From assembly GCA_021791245.1 (NCBI GenBank), contig JAJYWY010000015.1:1-39144 (forward strand): a DNA stretch of 39,144 bases, read 5' to 3'. The stretch is from Microcaldota archaeon. GTDB taxonomy: Archaea > Micrarchaeota > Micrarchaeia > Micrarchaeales > CABMGC01. A program made the translations under genes and the position numbers. Shown here piece by piece: positions 8,058-19,113 of this stretch; the first letter of the stretch is position 1, and each line of letters opens with the position of its first letter. The notes under the pieces were generated by a model, which ran no database searches, was not told where the DNA came from, and worked only from the letters and a program-made list of their open reading frames with translations.

Positions 8058-9089
8058 ATGCAGATTCTTGATGAGGAAGGAAACGTAGACCAAAGCATTC
8101 CTTTAGATGATATTGACAATGAGAAAATAATAAGGATGTATAAACTCATGGTGTTCGCACGCGCAGTGGATTCTAAGGTGCTCAGCCTGCAGAGGCAGGG
8201 CAGAATGGCAACGTATGGCCCATGCATAGGGGAGGAGGCAACACAGATAGGGGCAGCAATTGCCATGAACCCCAACGACATATTTGTCCCGAATTTCAGG
8301 CAGCACGCGTTATATCTCGCAAGAGGCATGCCTCTTGAGAATTTCCTTTTGTACTGGAAGGGATATGAGGAGGGGAATATTCCGGCGGCTAAGATAAACG
8401 GGATGCCTGTAATAGTGCCAGTGGGAACGCAGATGCAGCATGCAGTAGGGCTTGCGTTTGCGCAGAAGCAGAGGAAAACAGGAAATGCGGTGGTAGCTTA
8501 TGTTGGGGATGGCGGAACGTCAGAAGGGGATTTTTATGAGGCAATGAATTTTGCAGGAGTTATGAAAGTGCCTGTGATACTAATAATAGAAAATAATGGC
8601 TGGGCCATCTCAGTTCCGAGAAGCAGGCAGAGCGCAGCCGAGACCCTTGCACAGAAGGCAATAGCCGCGGGAATACCTGGGGTGCAGGTAGACGGCAACG
8701 ACGTATTTGCGGTATACAAGGCTGTCAGCGAGGCGATAAGGAATTCAAAAGACGGTGCATTTGTTATAGAGTGCATAACATACAGGATGAGCATGCACAC
8801 TACTTCAGACGATCCTACAAAATACAGAAGCGAAGCAGATGTAAACGAGTGGAAGGCAAGAGACCCTATCCTGAGGCTTAGAAAATACCTAAGCAAGCAT
8901 GGGCTGTGGAACGATGATATGGAGAGTAAGATGAATGAGGAATATGCAAAGCTGATAGATGCTGCAGTAGAGAAGGAGGAGGCATTCAAGCCCGACCCGA
9001 GATCAATGTTCAACTCCGTATACAGCTTCATCCCGCAGGTGCTGCAGGAGGAGATGGACGATGCCGAGGCAAATAATTATTGGAGGTAA
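8058..9089 (+). CDS. pdhA: Pyruvate/2-oxoacid dehydrogenase E1 alpha
   Basis: TPP motif GDGGTSEGDFYEAMNFA…IIENNGWAIS; start MQILDEEG. Confidence 0.9.
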   Translation: MQILDEEGNVDQSIPLDDIDNEKIIRMYKLMVFARAVDSKVLSLQRQGRMATYGPCIGEEATQIGAAIAMNPNDIFVPNFRQHALYLARGMPLENFLLYWKGYEEGNIPAAKINGMPVIVPVGTQMQHAVGLAFAQKQRKTGNAVVAYVGDGGTSEGDFYEAMNFAGVMKVPVILIIENNGWAISVPRSRQSAAETLAQKAIAAGIPGVQVDGNDVFAVYKAVSEAIRNSKDGAFVIECITYRMSMHTTSDDPTKYRSEADVNEWKARDPILRLRKYLSKHGLWNDDMESKMNEEYAKLIDAAVEKEEAFKPDPRSMFNSVYSFIPQVLQEEMDDAEANNYWR

Positions 9090-9094
9090 TTCCT

Positions 9095-10060
9095 ATGCAA
9101 GCTAACATGGTAACTGCGCTGAACAACGCGATCGACCTTCTGCTCAAGGAAGACGAAAACGTGGTAGTTCTTGGAGAAGATGTTGGAAAAGACGGGGGCG
9201 TTTTCAGAGTTACCGACGGGCTGCAGGCGAAATATGGAGACAACAGGGTCATTGATACGCCATTGGCTGAGTCTGCAATAATAGGCACCTCTATAGGCAT
9301 GGCATTGGGCGGCCTAAAGCCTATAGCTGAGATACAGTTTGCGGGATTCATGTACCTGGGCTTTGGGCAGATAATAAACCATTGCTCAAGATACAGGACA
9401 AGGACAAGAGGGACGCGAAGCCTTAATATGGTTATAAGAACCCCTGTCGGCGGAGGCATACGCGCTTTAGAGCACCATTCTGAAAATCCCGAAGCACTTT
9501 ATGCCCATGCTAACGGGCTCATAGTTGTCGAGCCGTCTAACCCTTATGATGCAAAAGGCCTTATGATAAGCGCTATGCACATGAACGACCCTGTGATATT
9601 CCTAGAGCCGACAAAGCTATACAGGCTGTTCAAGCAGGAAGTGCAGGATGGCATGTACGAGGTTGAGATAGGAAAGGCAAATGTAGTCAAGGAGGGAAGC
9701 AAGCTCAGCATAATAACATACGGCACTATGACAAGGATTGTTGAAGACGTTGTAAGCAAGAAGAACGTGGACGCGGAGATAGTGGATCTCAGGACGATAA
9801 GCCCGCTTGACGAGAAGACGATAATAGACAGCGCAAAGAAGACTGGAAGAGTGATGATCGTGCATGAGGCGTCGGCGAGTTTCGGCGTTGGAGCTGAGAT
9901 ATCTGCAAGGATAGCTGAAAAAGCGATATTCGAGCTGCAGGCACCTATACTAAGGGTGGCATCGCCAAGCATCCCAGTGCCATGCCCGGGGTACGAGGAT
10001 TATTATCTCCCTAACGCAAAGAAGATAAGCAATGCCATAGATAAAATACTGTCAGTGTGA
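9095..10060 (+). CDS. pdhB: Pyruvate/2-oxoacid dehydrogenase E1 beta
   Basis: [47 protein letters not shown] ggaggt upstream. Confidence 0.92.
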   Translation: MQANMVTALNNAIDLLLKEDENVVVLGEDVGKDGGVFRVTDGLQAKYGDNRVIDTPLAESAIIGTSIGMALGGLKPIAEIQFAGFMYLGFGQIINHCSRYRTRTRGTRSLNMVIRTPVGGGIRALEHHSENPEALYAHANGLIVVEPSNPYDAKGLMISAMHMNDPVIFLEPTKLYRLFKQEVQDGMYEVEIGKANVVKEGSKLSIITYGTMTRIVEDVVSKKNVDAEIVDLRTISPLDEKTIIDSAKKTGRVMIVHEASASFGVGAEISARIAEKAIFELQAPILRVASPSIPVPCPGYEDYYLPNAKKISNAIDKILSV

Positions 10061-10062
10061 TT

Positions 10063-11409
10063 ATGAAAGAGCTGAAATTTGCAGATGTCGGCGAAGGAAT
10101 AACAGAGGGCCACGTGCAGAAATGGATGTTCAAGGATGGTGACAGGGTCAATGAAGACCAGCCCATAGTGCAGATAGAGACGGACAAGGCAGTTGTCAGC
10201 ATCCCCTCCCCGCTTTCAGGAATACTCAAGATAGCCGTAGGCGAAGGCTCAGACGTACAGGTTGGATCAACGCTCGCGTATATACTGTCAGAGTCTGAAG
10301 TCGGCTCATTTGATCTGCATACAGTTGCGCAGAAGGCAGAGGCAGGTATGAAGGCACCTGAGGCAAAACAGCAGGAGCAGCGTACGAATGCTACAGCATA
10401 TCCTGCGCAGCCCGTGGCTGCCGCAATGCCGCAGAATTCAGGAAAGCCGGCAGATGCACATAAGCGAGATGTTATAGCGACTCCTTCGGTAAGGAAGATG
10501 GCAAGAGAGATGGGGGTAGACATTTCTGCATTAACTGGCACAGGCCCTAATGGAAGGATTACCGAAGATGACATAAAAACGTATGCAAATAGGAATGGAT
10601 CCTCACAAGCGCAACCGCAGGCTGCTGCAGTCCAGCCGCAGGCGCAGAACCTGCAGCCTCTGCAGCAGGCAGCCAACGCAATCCCGGATACAAGCAAGTA
10701 CGGCCCTGAGACCAGAGTCCAGATGCCTCAGGTGAGGAAGACCATAGCCAGGAACATGGAGCTGTCATGGACAATACCAAGGGCAGTGCATATGGACATA
10801 TTGGACGCAACTGCCCTTTTTGACAGGGTGATGAAAGAAAAAGAGAAGGCCATGAAAGAGCTTAACGTGAAGCTCACTTTCCTGCCATTCATAATAAAGG
10901 CGGTGATAGCTGCGCTCAAGGAAGAGAAGAACAAGTTCTTCAATTCCAGTTTCGATCCGGTGACAAGGGAGGTAATACTTAAAGGATATTATAACATAGG
11001 CCTTGCTGCGGCTTCACCAGACGGGTTGAAAGTGATAGTCATAAAGAATGCGGACGAGAAGAGCATAATGGAGATAGCGAAGGAGATATCATTGCTTGCA
11101 GAGAAAGCGCAGAACAAGACGATCTCAGTGGAAGAGATGCGCGGAAGCACGTTTACAATAACAAACATAGGAAGCCTCAAGGGCGGCTTCTTCTCAGTGC
11201 CCATGATAAACTATCCTGAAGCGGCTATAATGGGCGTGCATATGGTAAGGGACTGGCCAATTGTAAAAGACGGTATGGTAAAAATAGGAAAGATGCTCTC
11301 GCTCTCCCTCACATTCGACCACAGGGTTGTAGACGGGGCAGACGCAGTAAGGTTTACGAATTCAGTGATAAAGTATCTAGAGGATCCGGATTTCCTCGAG
11401 ATGCTGTAA
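10063..11409 (+). CDS. pdhC: Dihydrolipoamide acyltransferase E2
   Basis: Lipoyl domain [13 protein letters not shown]; subunit-binding domain; catalytic [10 protein letters not shown]. Confidence 0.93.
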   Translation: MKELKFADVGEGITEGHVQKWMFKDGDRVNEDQPIVQIETDKAVVSIPSPLSGILKIAVGEGSDVQVGSTLAYILSESEVGSFDLHTVAQKAEAGMKAPEAKQQEQRTNATAYPAQPVAAAMPQNSGKPADAHKRDVIATPSVRKMAREMGVDISALTGTGPNGRITEDDIKTYANRNGSSQAQPQAAAVQPQAQNLQPLQQAANAIPDTSKYGPETRVQMPQVRKTIARNMELSWTIPRAVHMDILDATALFDRVMKEKEKAMKELNVKLTFLPFIIKAVIAALKEEKNKFFNSSFDPVTREVILKGYYNIGLAAASPDGLKVIVIKNADEKSIMEIAKEISLLAEKAQNKTISVEEMRGSTFTITNIGSLKGGFFSVPMINYPEAAIMGVHMVRDWPIVKDGMVKIGKMLSLSLTFDHRVVDGADAVRFTNSVIKYLEDPDFLEML

Positions 11410-11424
11410 GGCGATGGCATGGTT

Positions 11425-12792
11425 ATGGGTTCGCTGCCTGAAGAGGTGGATCTTGCGATAGTGGGGGGAGGAGTAGGCGGTTATGTCGCAGCAATACGCG
11501 CAGCCGAGAGGGGAATGAGCGTGGCGCTGGTAGAGAAGCATAAGCTTGGCGGCCACTGCCTAAACTATGCGTGCATACCGTCAAAGTCGCTCATACATAT
11601 TTCAGACATATTCTATTCCTCACAGCATTCCCAGCAGTTCGGCATAAGCGCAGAGAAGGTCAGCATTGACGCCAAGAAGATGCTGGAATGGAGATTGGGG
11701 GTATCCAAAAAGCTGGAAGAGGGGGTTGCGTTCCTTTGCAAGTCTAATGATGTGGAGGTGTACAATGCCGAGGCTACGTTTCTCAGCTCGAACACGCTCC
11801 AGCTCAGCGGCGGCGAGTCCTTGGACTTCAAGAAGGCGATAATAGCGACTGGATCCGAGCCTATAGAGCTCAAAGGATTCGGCTTCTCTGACAGGATAAT
11901 GGACTACAAGGCAGCGCTTCTCATGGACAGGATACCAAGGTCAATGGCCATAATAGGTGCCGGATACGTTGCAGTAGAGATAGGAATGCTCTATGCAAAG
12001 CTAGGCAGCAAAGTGTCGCTCATAGCAAGGTCTGACGTGCTCTCGAGATTCGATGCTGACGCGGTCAGCATAATTAAGAAGAAGATGGAAGAGCTGAGGA
12101 TCGAAATATACAAAGACGCTCAGCCTGCCTCGTATGACTCCTCATCTCTGACTCTCATCGACAAGCGGAAGGTAGATGCAGAAGCAATAGTGGCAGCAGT
12201 AGGGCTAAGGCCATATACGAAAAACCTCGGGATCGAGAATACTAAAGTGCAGCTGGACGAGAAAGGCTTCATAAGGGTTGACGACCAGCTTTACACAACC
12301 GACAGGAACATACTTGCGGTTGGAGACGTAATCGGCGAGCCTATGCTTGCGCATAAGGCCATAAGGCAGGGAATTGTAGCAGCAGACGTGGCTTCCGGAA
12401 TAAAGGCGGGATTCGACAATAAGGTAATACCTTCAGTCATATTCTCGGATCCGGAGATAGCTGTTGCAGGGAGCATTGAAGAGAAGGAAGGGATAGAGGT
12501 TACGAAGTTTCCAATGTCAGCCATAGGCAGGGCAGTGGCCGTCGGCGCTACAAACGGGTTCGTGAAGATAGCATATGAAAAGGGGACGGGGCTGCTGAAA
12601 GGGGCGGAGATAGTCTCCAGGGAGGCAAGCTCCATGATAAGCGAGATATCGCTTGCAATAGAGATGGGCGCGACAATAGACGATATAGCCATGACAATAC
12701 ATCCTCATCCTACGTTCAGCGAAGGCGTGCAGGAAGCTGCGGAAGCTGCCTTGGGATTCCCTGTACACTTTTTCTACGGAAAGAGGAAATAG
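11425..12792 (+). CDS. lpdA: Dihydrolipoamide dehydrogenase E3
   Basis: GGHCLNYACIPSKSLIH active site; HPHPTFSEGVQEA C-terminus. Confidence 0.93.
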   Translation: MGSLPEEVDLAIVGGGVGGYVAAIRAAERGMSVALVEKHKLGGHCLNYACIPSKSLIHISDIFYSSQHSQQFGISAEKVSIDAKKMLEWRLGVSKKLEEGVAFLCKSNDVEVYNAEATFLSSNTLQLSGGESLDFKKAIIATGSEPIELKGFGFSDRIMDYKAALLMDRIPRSMAIIGAGYVAVEIGMLYAKLGSKVSLIARSDVLSRFDADAVSIIKKKMEELRIEIYKDAQPASYDSSSLTLIDKRKVDAEAIVAAVGLRPYTKNLGIENTKVQLDEKGFIRVDDQLYTTDRNILAVGDVIGEPMLAHKAIRQGIVAADVASGIKAGFDNKVIPSVIFSDPEIAVAGSIEEKEGIEVTKFPMSAIGRAVAVGATNGFVKIAYEKGTGLLKGAEIVSREASSMISEISLAIEMGATIDDIAMTIHPHPTFSEGVQEAAEAALGFPVHFFYGKRK

Positions 12793-12796
12793 CAAT

Positions 12797-13549
12797 ATGG
12801 ATTATCTGTCGGATTTTGACGGCGCGTACGTAAAGACAAGGCTTGGCAAGGTATACTGCAAGAAGCATTTCGAAGGAAACGATAAAAAATCTATATTGCT
12901 GCTGCACGGCTTTGGCGGCACTACGAAAAACTGGACAAGGCTTGTGTCGAACATGCCAGAGGGCTTCAACGTCTATATGCTCGATCTTCTTGGGCACGGG
13001 ATGTCTGAAGCGCCGGAAATAGAGTACAGGATAGACCAGCAGGAGGCGGCAGTTGCAGAGGCTGTATCCAGTCTCGGCATAAAGGATGTCTATCTCTGCG
13101 GCCATTCGTACGGAGGGTGGGTTGCAGCGCTCTATGCGATAAGAAAGAGGAGAATGGGGGGGTTGATGCTCATCGACGCGGCCGGGCTTGAATCGTATTT
13201 CAAGGAGGTTGACATGAACACAAGAATTGGACAGAAGAAGAGAAAGGAGATACTTGACAAGGTATCAGTGTTCAATGCAGGGAGAATGGAGATAATGGAG
13301 AGGATTGCGGAAAGTAACATGCTTGAAGAGCACATAACAGCAGAAGAGCTAAAGAACATAAACTCCCCGACTCTGATAATATGGGGAGAAAATGATGATA
13401 TAATAGACAGGAGATTCGCTGAAGAATTCAGGGATGGAATACAGGGAAGCAGGCTTTTCATAATAAAGGGAGCAAAGCACAATCCTCACTATACGCATCC
13501 AAAGGAGGTTGCAGGGCTATTGCTCAAATTCATCCTTGCAGGGCAGTAG
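12797..13549 (+). CDS. Alpha/beta hydrolase
   Basis: LLLHGFGGTTKNW; nucleophile elbow GHSYGG; GAKHNPHYTHP. Confidence 0.88.
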   Translation: MDYLSDFDGAYVKTRLGKVYCKKHFEGNDKKSILLLHGFGGTTKNWTRLVSNMPEGFNVYMLDLLGHGMSEAPEIEYRIDQQEAAVAEAVSSLGIKDVYLCGHSYGGWVAALYAIRKRRMGGLMLIDAAGLESYFKEVDMNTRIGQKKRKEILDKVSVFNAGRMEIMERIAESNMLEEHITAEELKNINSPTLIIWGENDDIIDRRFAEEFRDGIQGSRLFIIKGAKHNPHYTHPKEVAGLLLKFILAGQ

Positions 13550-13571
13550 ATGCATCTGATCTTCCAAATGG

Positions 13572-14072
13572 CTACCTCATCTCGTTCTTGTCCTCTTTCC
13601 AGTAGCCGCTTATCCCATAGTGGTCTATTATGCTGAAGTATATGGCCCAATGGAAGAGCATGGTGTTAAGCAGGCTTATGTTCATATCCTTGTCTATGTC
13701 AAGCACTATCCCCTTTCTTTCAAGCTCCTCCGCAAGCTCAACCGTAGAGAATTTATCCTTCTTTTTGGATAGAGCGTGCGCAGTCTTGAAAGGCTCTATC
13801 TCGATAAGCAAATCCCTTGCTTTCTTCAGCGCTGCCTCATCGTTTATGTGGAAGTCCTTTCCGAGCTTAGTTATGCTTATGTTGTCTCCTACGACCTTCA
13901 CCAGCTTCAGCATCGTTGCGGCATTTACTTGGGGCAGCAGCGTGTCCACCTCGCTGTCCGACATCCTGCTAAGCTCTGCTATCCCCATCCTGCCTTTATT
14001 GTGTATGAGCATCCGCAGTATGCCGTTTATCGCCGCAAGCCTGGCACCTGAAGGAAATGTCTTTGCCTTCAT
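13572..14072 (-). CDS. AAA-associated C-terminal-domain-like protein (similar to ABC-ATPase C-terminal domain family)
   Basis: Whole-length resemblance; HWAIYFSIIDHYGISGYWKED. Confidence 0.5.
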   Translation of the reverse strand: MKAKTFPSGARLAAINGILRMLIHNKGRMGIAELSRMSDSEVDTLLPQVNAATMLKLVKVVGDNISITKLGKDFHINDEAALKKARDLLIEIEPFKTAHALSKKKDKFSTVELAEELERKGIVLDIDKDMNISLLNTMLFHWAIYFSIIDHYGISGYWKEDKNEMR

Positions 14073-14495
14073 CAGTATCGCTAGGTGAGCGCAAAATAAG
14101 TATTTTAATGTTTTGATTAGGCAAAGCGCGGCTCAGGCTTCCATATTTCCAGGATGCAGCATCATGTAATTTAACGCGCTTATAAATCTGGATCAATATT
14201 GTTTCTGCAGAAGCATGCCACAAAAAGCTATAAGAACGAACATTAGAGAAGATTATACATAACGGCAATATTATAATTTGTAATTTTGCAGCTGTAGAAA
14301 TACCGCATCGCTTTCTTACGGAAAGATTAAGCACAAGCGCATGGGCAAACATGCAAAAGCCGCAATCTTCTGCAGGGGAAATAGAATAAACTGGATGGTA
14401 AAATAATTGGGCAGAAAAGCGGAAATAAGATGTAAAGGAAGGCCAAGATGGCATGAATAAATACCTTTATAGAGAAGATTTAATGAATAGATTAT

Positions 14496-17336
14496 ATGCC
14501 AAAGCCAAAGGAGAGGGATGGTAAAACCCAGGATGAAAAGGGGATAAGAGCAGAGAAGGAACAAAACAAAACGCCTATATCAAAGAGACTTCAGAAGATA
14601 AATCACGAGGAAGGGAACGCAAGGGATAAAAGCAGGGACATAGCAACGCTGCTTCCTCTTTCCGCATATTGGATAAAGGACTTCTTCAGGGCGCTCGCCA
14701 CGCATAAGAACTTCCCAGATGCGCTTGCAACGACATTTGCGCTTCTCAGCCTGTCTATAGCAATTCCATATTTCCCGATGCCAGTGCTTCTAATAATCCT
14801 TGCCATAACATTCATCCTTACTCTTGTGCATCCTCTGTTCGGGCTAGCATCAATGCTCTTCTTTTCCCTGGCATCTCTTATATACCAAGTTCCGCTTCTC
14901 GCATGGCTATTCATAATATTCATAAGCGTGGCACTGATGCTCGGCTACAAGCATTACAGAACAATAACGTTTACATATATGCTCATAACCCTGCCTCTCT
15001 CATACGTAGGATCTCTTCTTGAAATTCCCGCGCTTGTGCTTACAATACTTACAGTAGGATTCAAGAGGTCTGCAATAGCAGTCTCGGTGGCAATACTTAT
15101 TGTAGTTATGGTATCGGGGCTGACAGGCTTGCAGATAACTGGGGGCATAGCATATAATCCTGTCCCTGCGCATTCTGTAATATTGAACCAAGGCAACAAT
15201 TTCGCTGCCGGGGTAGTTCCCGTGAAATATGCAGCTACTACCCTCCAGTTCCTTGGCACAGTGCCTTCCCTCCTTTCCGGCCTGTTCAGCTACAGCGTAG
15301 CTGTAAACATACCGAATGCGATGATAATGGCATTTTATCCATTGGAATTCGGTGCCGTCTTCATCATAATGCAGATAGTGCTATGGGTTATAGTGGCATA
15401 TATCATAAGTTCCTATGCCCTTGCAAGCAGATCCAGGTATAAAGGATCTGAAGCAAGCCTTTTCAGCGCAGTAATAATAGTTGGGTACATATTTTTTTCA
15501 TATGCGTCTGGAAGCCAATTGCAGCTGGAGCCCATCTTTAGCTTAGCGATACTTGTTGCCGCGCTCTTTCTCTTCGAATACAACGGCATGGATGTCGTCA
15601 CTGCAATGAATGTGATGAAAGAAGACTTTAGAAGGAAATTCGGGGAGGGCTTTGAGGATCTCACTACCGGCGCTAACGAGAAGTTCAGGGACATAGCAAA
15701 TTACGATTCTACCAAGGCAGAGCTCAAGGCGGCCATAATGGCGCCAATTGAGCAGAGGGCACTGGCCGGCGCATACAACATAAAGCCTGCGAAGGGCGTG
15801 CTGCTCTTCGGCCCGCCAGGAACAGGAAAAACCCTTATGATGCGCGCGCTTGCGAATGAGCTGCATGCAGGATTCTTTTATGTAAAGGCATCTTCGATAC
15901 TTTCGCCATACTCTGGGGAGACCGCAAAGACAATCTCAAAGATATTTGCAATAGCAAAAAAGAACGCACCATCAATACTTTTCTTTGACGAAATAGACGG
16001 GATAGCTGGCAGCAGGGAGATGAAGAGCAGCGATGAAGGACGGCAGGCGTTGTCTACGCTGCTTGCGGAGCTGGACGGATTCCAGAAAGTAGAGAATATC
16101 GTTGTAGTAGGATCAACGAACATGCCGCAATCCATAGATCCTGCATTAATGAGGCCAGGAAGATTCGACAAGATACTGTACATGCCGCTTCCGGATAAAG
16201 AGGGCAGGAAGAAGATATTCCTGCATTATCTGTCGAAGCTGCCTATAAGCAGGGATATAAACCTTGACAAACTTGCAGAAATAACCGAGAGATATTCGGG
16301 TGCGGATATAAAGAATGTATGCGACGAAAGTGCAAGGCTTGTAGCTGAAGAGGCTTCTAAGAAGAGGACTGTGCTGAAGATAGACATGTACGACATAGTC
16401 TCTGTGATAAGGAAAACAAAGCCTTCCACATCAATATCGCAGCTTGAGCAGTACGATGAATTCAAGATGGATTATGAGAGAAGGACAGGGAAGCCCAACG
16501 ATGCGGAAGAAGCGAATTCGGATGTCACGCTTGACGACGTCATAGGCCTCGACGAAGCCAAGAAGGCGCTTTATGAAGCTGTGGAACTGCCTATACTCCA
16601 TCCAGATCTCATAAAGAAATACAATATAAGCAGCACCAGCGGGATGCTGCTCTTCGGCCCGCCCGGAACCGGAAAGACGATGCTGATGCGCGCAGTTGCG
16701 AATGAGATCGGGGAGGTGAAAGTGATAGTGATCTCAGGGACAGATATAATGAAGGAAGGCAAAGAACGCGCAATACTCGGGATAAAGAAGGCTTTTGACA
16801 GGGCGCGTGAGAATTCGCCTTCGATACTTTTCATAGACGAGATAGATACGGTCTCGCCGTCAAGGGAAACTGCAACTGAGGAAGGCGCATCCATAACAGG
16901 AGAGATTTTACAGGAGATAGACGGGATGAAGGGAAAATACAGGGGAAAGATAGTGTTCATAGGCGCTACCAACAGGCCGGACAATATCGATCCTGCGCTT
17001 CTCAGGCCTGGCCGTTTTGACAATCTCATTTTCGTAAGGCCGCCGAATGCAGATGAGCGCGAATCTCTATTCAAGAGGTATATGAAGGATGCCCCCATCT
17101 CAGATGACATAAACTATCAGAAGCTTGCCGAATCTTCGGAAGGGTATACCGGAGCTGACATTGCTGATATATGCAGGAGGGCCAAGCTCGACGCGCTGGA
17201 AAGGAGCCTTGACGACGGAGAAGAGAAAGTGTCGATGGATGACATAACCAGGCAGCTAAAGTCTGCGAAGCCGTCTGCACCAAGTCAGGAGATAAGTGCA
17301 TATTTGTCATTTCTTATGAGGTACGGGAAAAGGTAA
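14496..17336 (+). CDS. Membrane-anchored tandem AAA+ ATPase (Cdc48-like modules)
   Basis: About 8-10 hydrophobic segments, then two AAA modules: GPPGTGKTLMMRALANE/FFDEIDGIAG and GPPGTGKTMLMRAVANE/FIDEIDTVSP. Confidence 0.9.
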   Translation: MPKPKERDGKTQDEKGIRAEKEQNKTPISKRLQKINHEEGNARDKSRDIATLLPLSAYWIKDFFRALATHKNFPDALATTFALLSLSIAIPYFPMPVLLIILAITFILTLVHPLFGLASMLFFSLASLIYQVPLLAWLFIIFISVALMLGYKHYRTITFTYMLITLPLSYVGSLLEIPALVLTILTVGFKRSAIAVSVAILIVVMVSGLTGLQITGGIAYNPVPAHSVILNQGNNFAAGVVPVKYAATTLQFLGTVPSLLSGLFSYSVAVNIPNAMIMAFYPLEFGAVFIIMQIVLWVIVAYIISSYALASRSRYKGSEASLFSAVIIVGYIFFSYASGSQLQLEPIFSLAILVAALFLFEYNGMDVVTAMNVMKEDFRRKFGEGFEDLTTGANEKFRDIANYDSTKAELKAAIMAPIEQRALAGAYNIKPAKGVLLFGPPGTGKTLMMRALANELHAGFFYVKASSILSPYSGETAKTISKIFAIAKKNAPSILFFDEIDGIAGSREMKSSDEGRQALSTLLAELDGFQKVENIVVVGSTNMPQSIDPALMRPGRFDKILYMPLPDKEGRKKIFLHYLSKLPISRDINLDKLAEITERYSGADIKNVCDESARLVAEEASKKRTVLKIDMYDIVSVIRKTKPSTSISQLEQYDEFKMDYERRTGKPNDAEEANSDVTLDDVIGLDEAKKALYEAVELPILHPDLIKKYNISSTSGMLLFGPPGTGKTMLMRAVANEIGEVKVIVISGTDIMKEGKERAILGIKKAFDRARENSPSILFIDEIDTVSPSRETATEEGASITGEILQEIDGMKGKYRGKIVFIGATNRPDNIDPALLRPGRFDNLIFVRPPNADERESLFKRYMKDAPISDDINYQKLAESSEGYTGADIADICRRAKLDALERSLDDGEEKVSMDDITRQLKSAKPSAPSQEISAYLSFLMRYGKR

Positions 17337-17395
17337 TCTTCAATATATTGCAAAGATGCCTATAGAGAAGCTATTTGATGCAATATTCTTTTCTG

Positions 17396-17761
17396 TCATT
17401 CAAGTTCTTCTGGCCTTGTAACAAGTTCCCTTCTGTCATACGTTTCGAATTCATAGTTCTTTGTAAGGGTCAGGCACTTTGGCGGGCATACCTCTTCGCA
17501 AAGCCCGCAGAACAGGCATCTCGCGTGGTTCACCTGAGGCATCTTCTTCTGCCCTCTATCAGTCTCAACTATTACCATATCTATCGTCTTGTTTGGGCAG
17601 ATTAGCGCACATGCGCTGCAATTTATGCATGTATCCTTGTCAAGCCTCAGCTTTCCCCTATAATTGTCGGGAATAGATTCCCTTTCCTCAGGATACTGCA
17701 CGGTAAATCTCTTTTTCAGCAGGGATGCAGCAGCTTTCGCAATCGGTTCAACTATCATCAT
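17396..17761 (-). CDS. NuoI-like 2x[4Fe-4S] ferredoxin subunit
   Basis: CINCSACALICP and CLFCGLCEEVCP motifs. Confidence 0.85.
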   Translation of the reverse strand: MMIVEPIAKAAASLLKKRFTVQYPEERESIPDNYRGKLRLDKDTCINCSACALICPNKTIDMVIVETDRGQKKMPQVNHARCLFCGLCEEVCPPKCLTLTKNYEFETYDRRELVTRPEELE

Positions 17762-17803
17762 GATATGATATCTAGTGAAATTTATATAAAGGCGTTACGC
17801 AGC

Positions 17804-19006
17804 CTACATTTCTGCATATGACTTTCTAGTTCCTTCCGATGCAATGCCTATGAGCGAAGCGATCTTTCTAGATTCGCTTTCCGCTGCCTTCACCTTGACG
17901 AAGGATCCAAGTTCGTGTGTAGTCCCTCTCTCAATTTTTGAGATGTTTTCGTCTATGCAGATAATAGAGCCGTCAAGCACGTATATTGTCCTTTCCTTGC
18001 CCACCTGAAATATTTCGCTGTCGTATACGGCAAGCATACTACTTACTGTGGCATCATGCATCTCTATCTCGAATTTATACCTTCCTCCGAAGTCTGCCAT
18101 CGGCCCCTTATAAGCGAATGTAAGCCTTCCATTTTCATCCCGTATCCTTATCAGCTCGTCGTTTTCCATTACTGCAGACCCAGTTCTTGTATAATACCTA
18201 TCAAACTGCGCAACATGGCATAATCTAGTAGCGCCCAGCTTTCTTAGCCTTTCTCCGATTGCTTGCTTCTCTTCTTCGGTTATCCTAAATTTGGTATATA
18301 CATCTTTGAATCCGCTTCTCTGTGCCTCAACTAATGGATTGTACCTGTTTTCTATCACCAAATCTGCATTTGCCTTTGTATCCGCGATGTATTTTGCATA
18401 CATCGGCTCTACAGTTTCCAGCATATACTCTATTATCTTCTCAGGTGGCCAAGAGGTCCTGCTGACGTCTCTTAGCAGTCTCCTTATTATCCTCCCATGC
18501 GTGTCTACATCTACGAATATCTTCATATCGCCCGTTTCCTTAAGCTTGTTATTCAGCGCGAATAACCCTTCTAGTATTACGATCCTCCGTGGAGACATTG
18601 CCATGCTGCCTTCAACTTCTCCGCTCACGAAACTGTATTGAGGAATCTCTATATCCTTTCCAGATTTAAGTGCTTCCAGATGCTCTTTAAGCAGATCTAG
18701 GTTTATGACCTCGGGCTGATCGAAGTTGAACATTATCCCTTTTGCCTCCTGCTCTTTCATAAAGTGCAATCCTCTGTAATAGTTATCCATCGACATTACT
18801 GTTGCATCCTGTCCGAATGCCTCTTTGAGCCTCTTCGCAACCGCAGTGGTTTTCCCTGATGCGGAACCGCCAGCAACCAATACCACTATTACTCCCTCTT
18901 TTTCTCTCAGTATCCCATTGATCCTTCCAACTGCCAGTTCAATTCCCTCCTCGAGGTTAAATGCACACCCTTTCGCTGCTTCCGCATGCTTCCGCCCAAG
19001 TTCCAC
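17804..19006 (-). CDS. Uridine kinase-like P-loop kinase fused to CYTH domain
   Basis: VAGGSASGKTT Walker A; C-terminal TRLCHVAQFDRYYT…ELIRIRDENGRLTFAYKGP…FEIEM. Confidence 0.8.
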   Translation of the reverse strand: MELGRKHAEAAKGCAFNLEEGIELAVGRINGILREKEGVIVVLVAGGSASGKTTAVAKRLKEAFGQDATVMSMDNYYRGLHFMKEQEAKGIMFNFDQPEVINLDLLKEHLEALKSGKDIEIPQYSFVSGEVEGSMAMSPRRIVILEGLFALNNKLKETGDMKIFVDVDTHGRIIRRLLRDVSRTSWPPEKIIEYMLETVEPMYAKYIADTKANADLVIENRYNPLVEAQRSGFKDVYTKFRITEEEKQAIGERLRKLGATRLCHVAQFDRYYTRTGSAVMENDELIRIRDENGRLTFAYKGPMADFGGRYKFEIEMHDATVSSMLAVYDSEIFQVGKERTIYVLDGSIICIDENISKIERGTTHELGSFVKVKAAESESRKIASLIGIASEGTRKSYAEM

Positions 19007-19113
19007 ATGATCACCGCATTAACTTGGAAGTGAGATTATAAAAATGTTGCATTTAAAATTCACTACGTATTGTATACATATCAAGATAAATATACAATAT
19101 ATAGTATATCTAA

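Noticed and set aside
19068-19099. TATTGTATA/TATACAATA inverted repeat
   Set aside because: AT-only region likely to be promoter sequence; arms expected by chance in such composition
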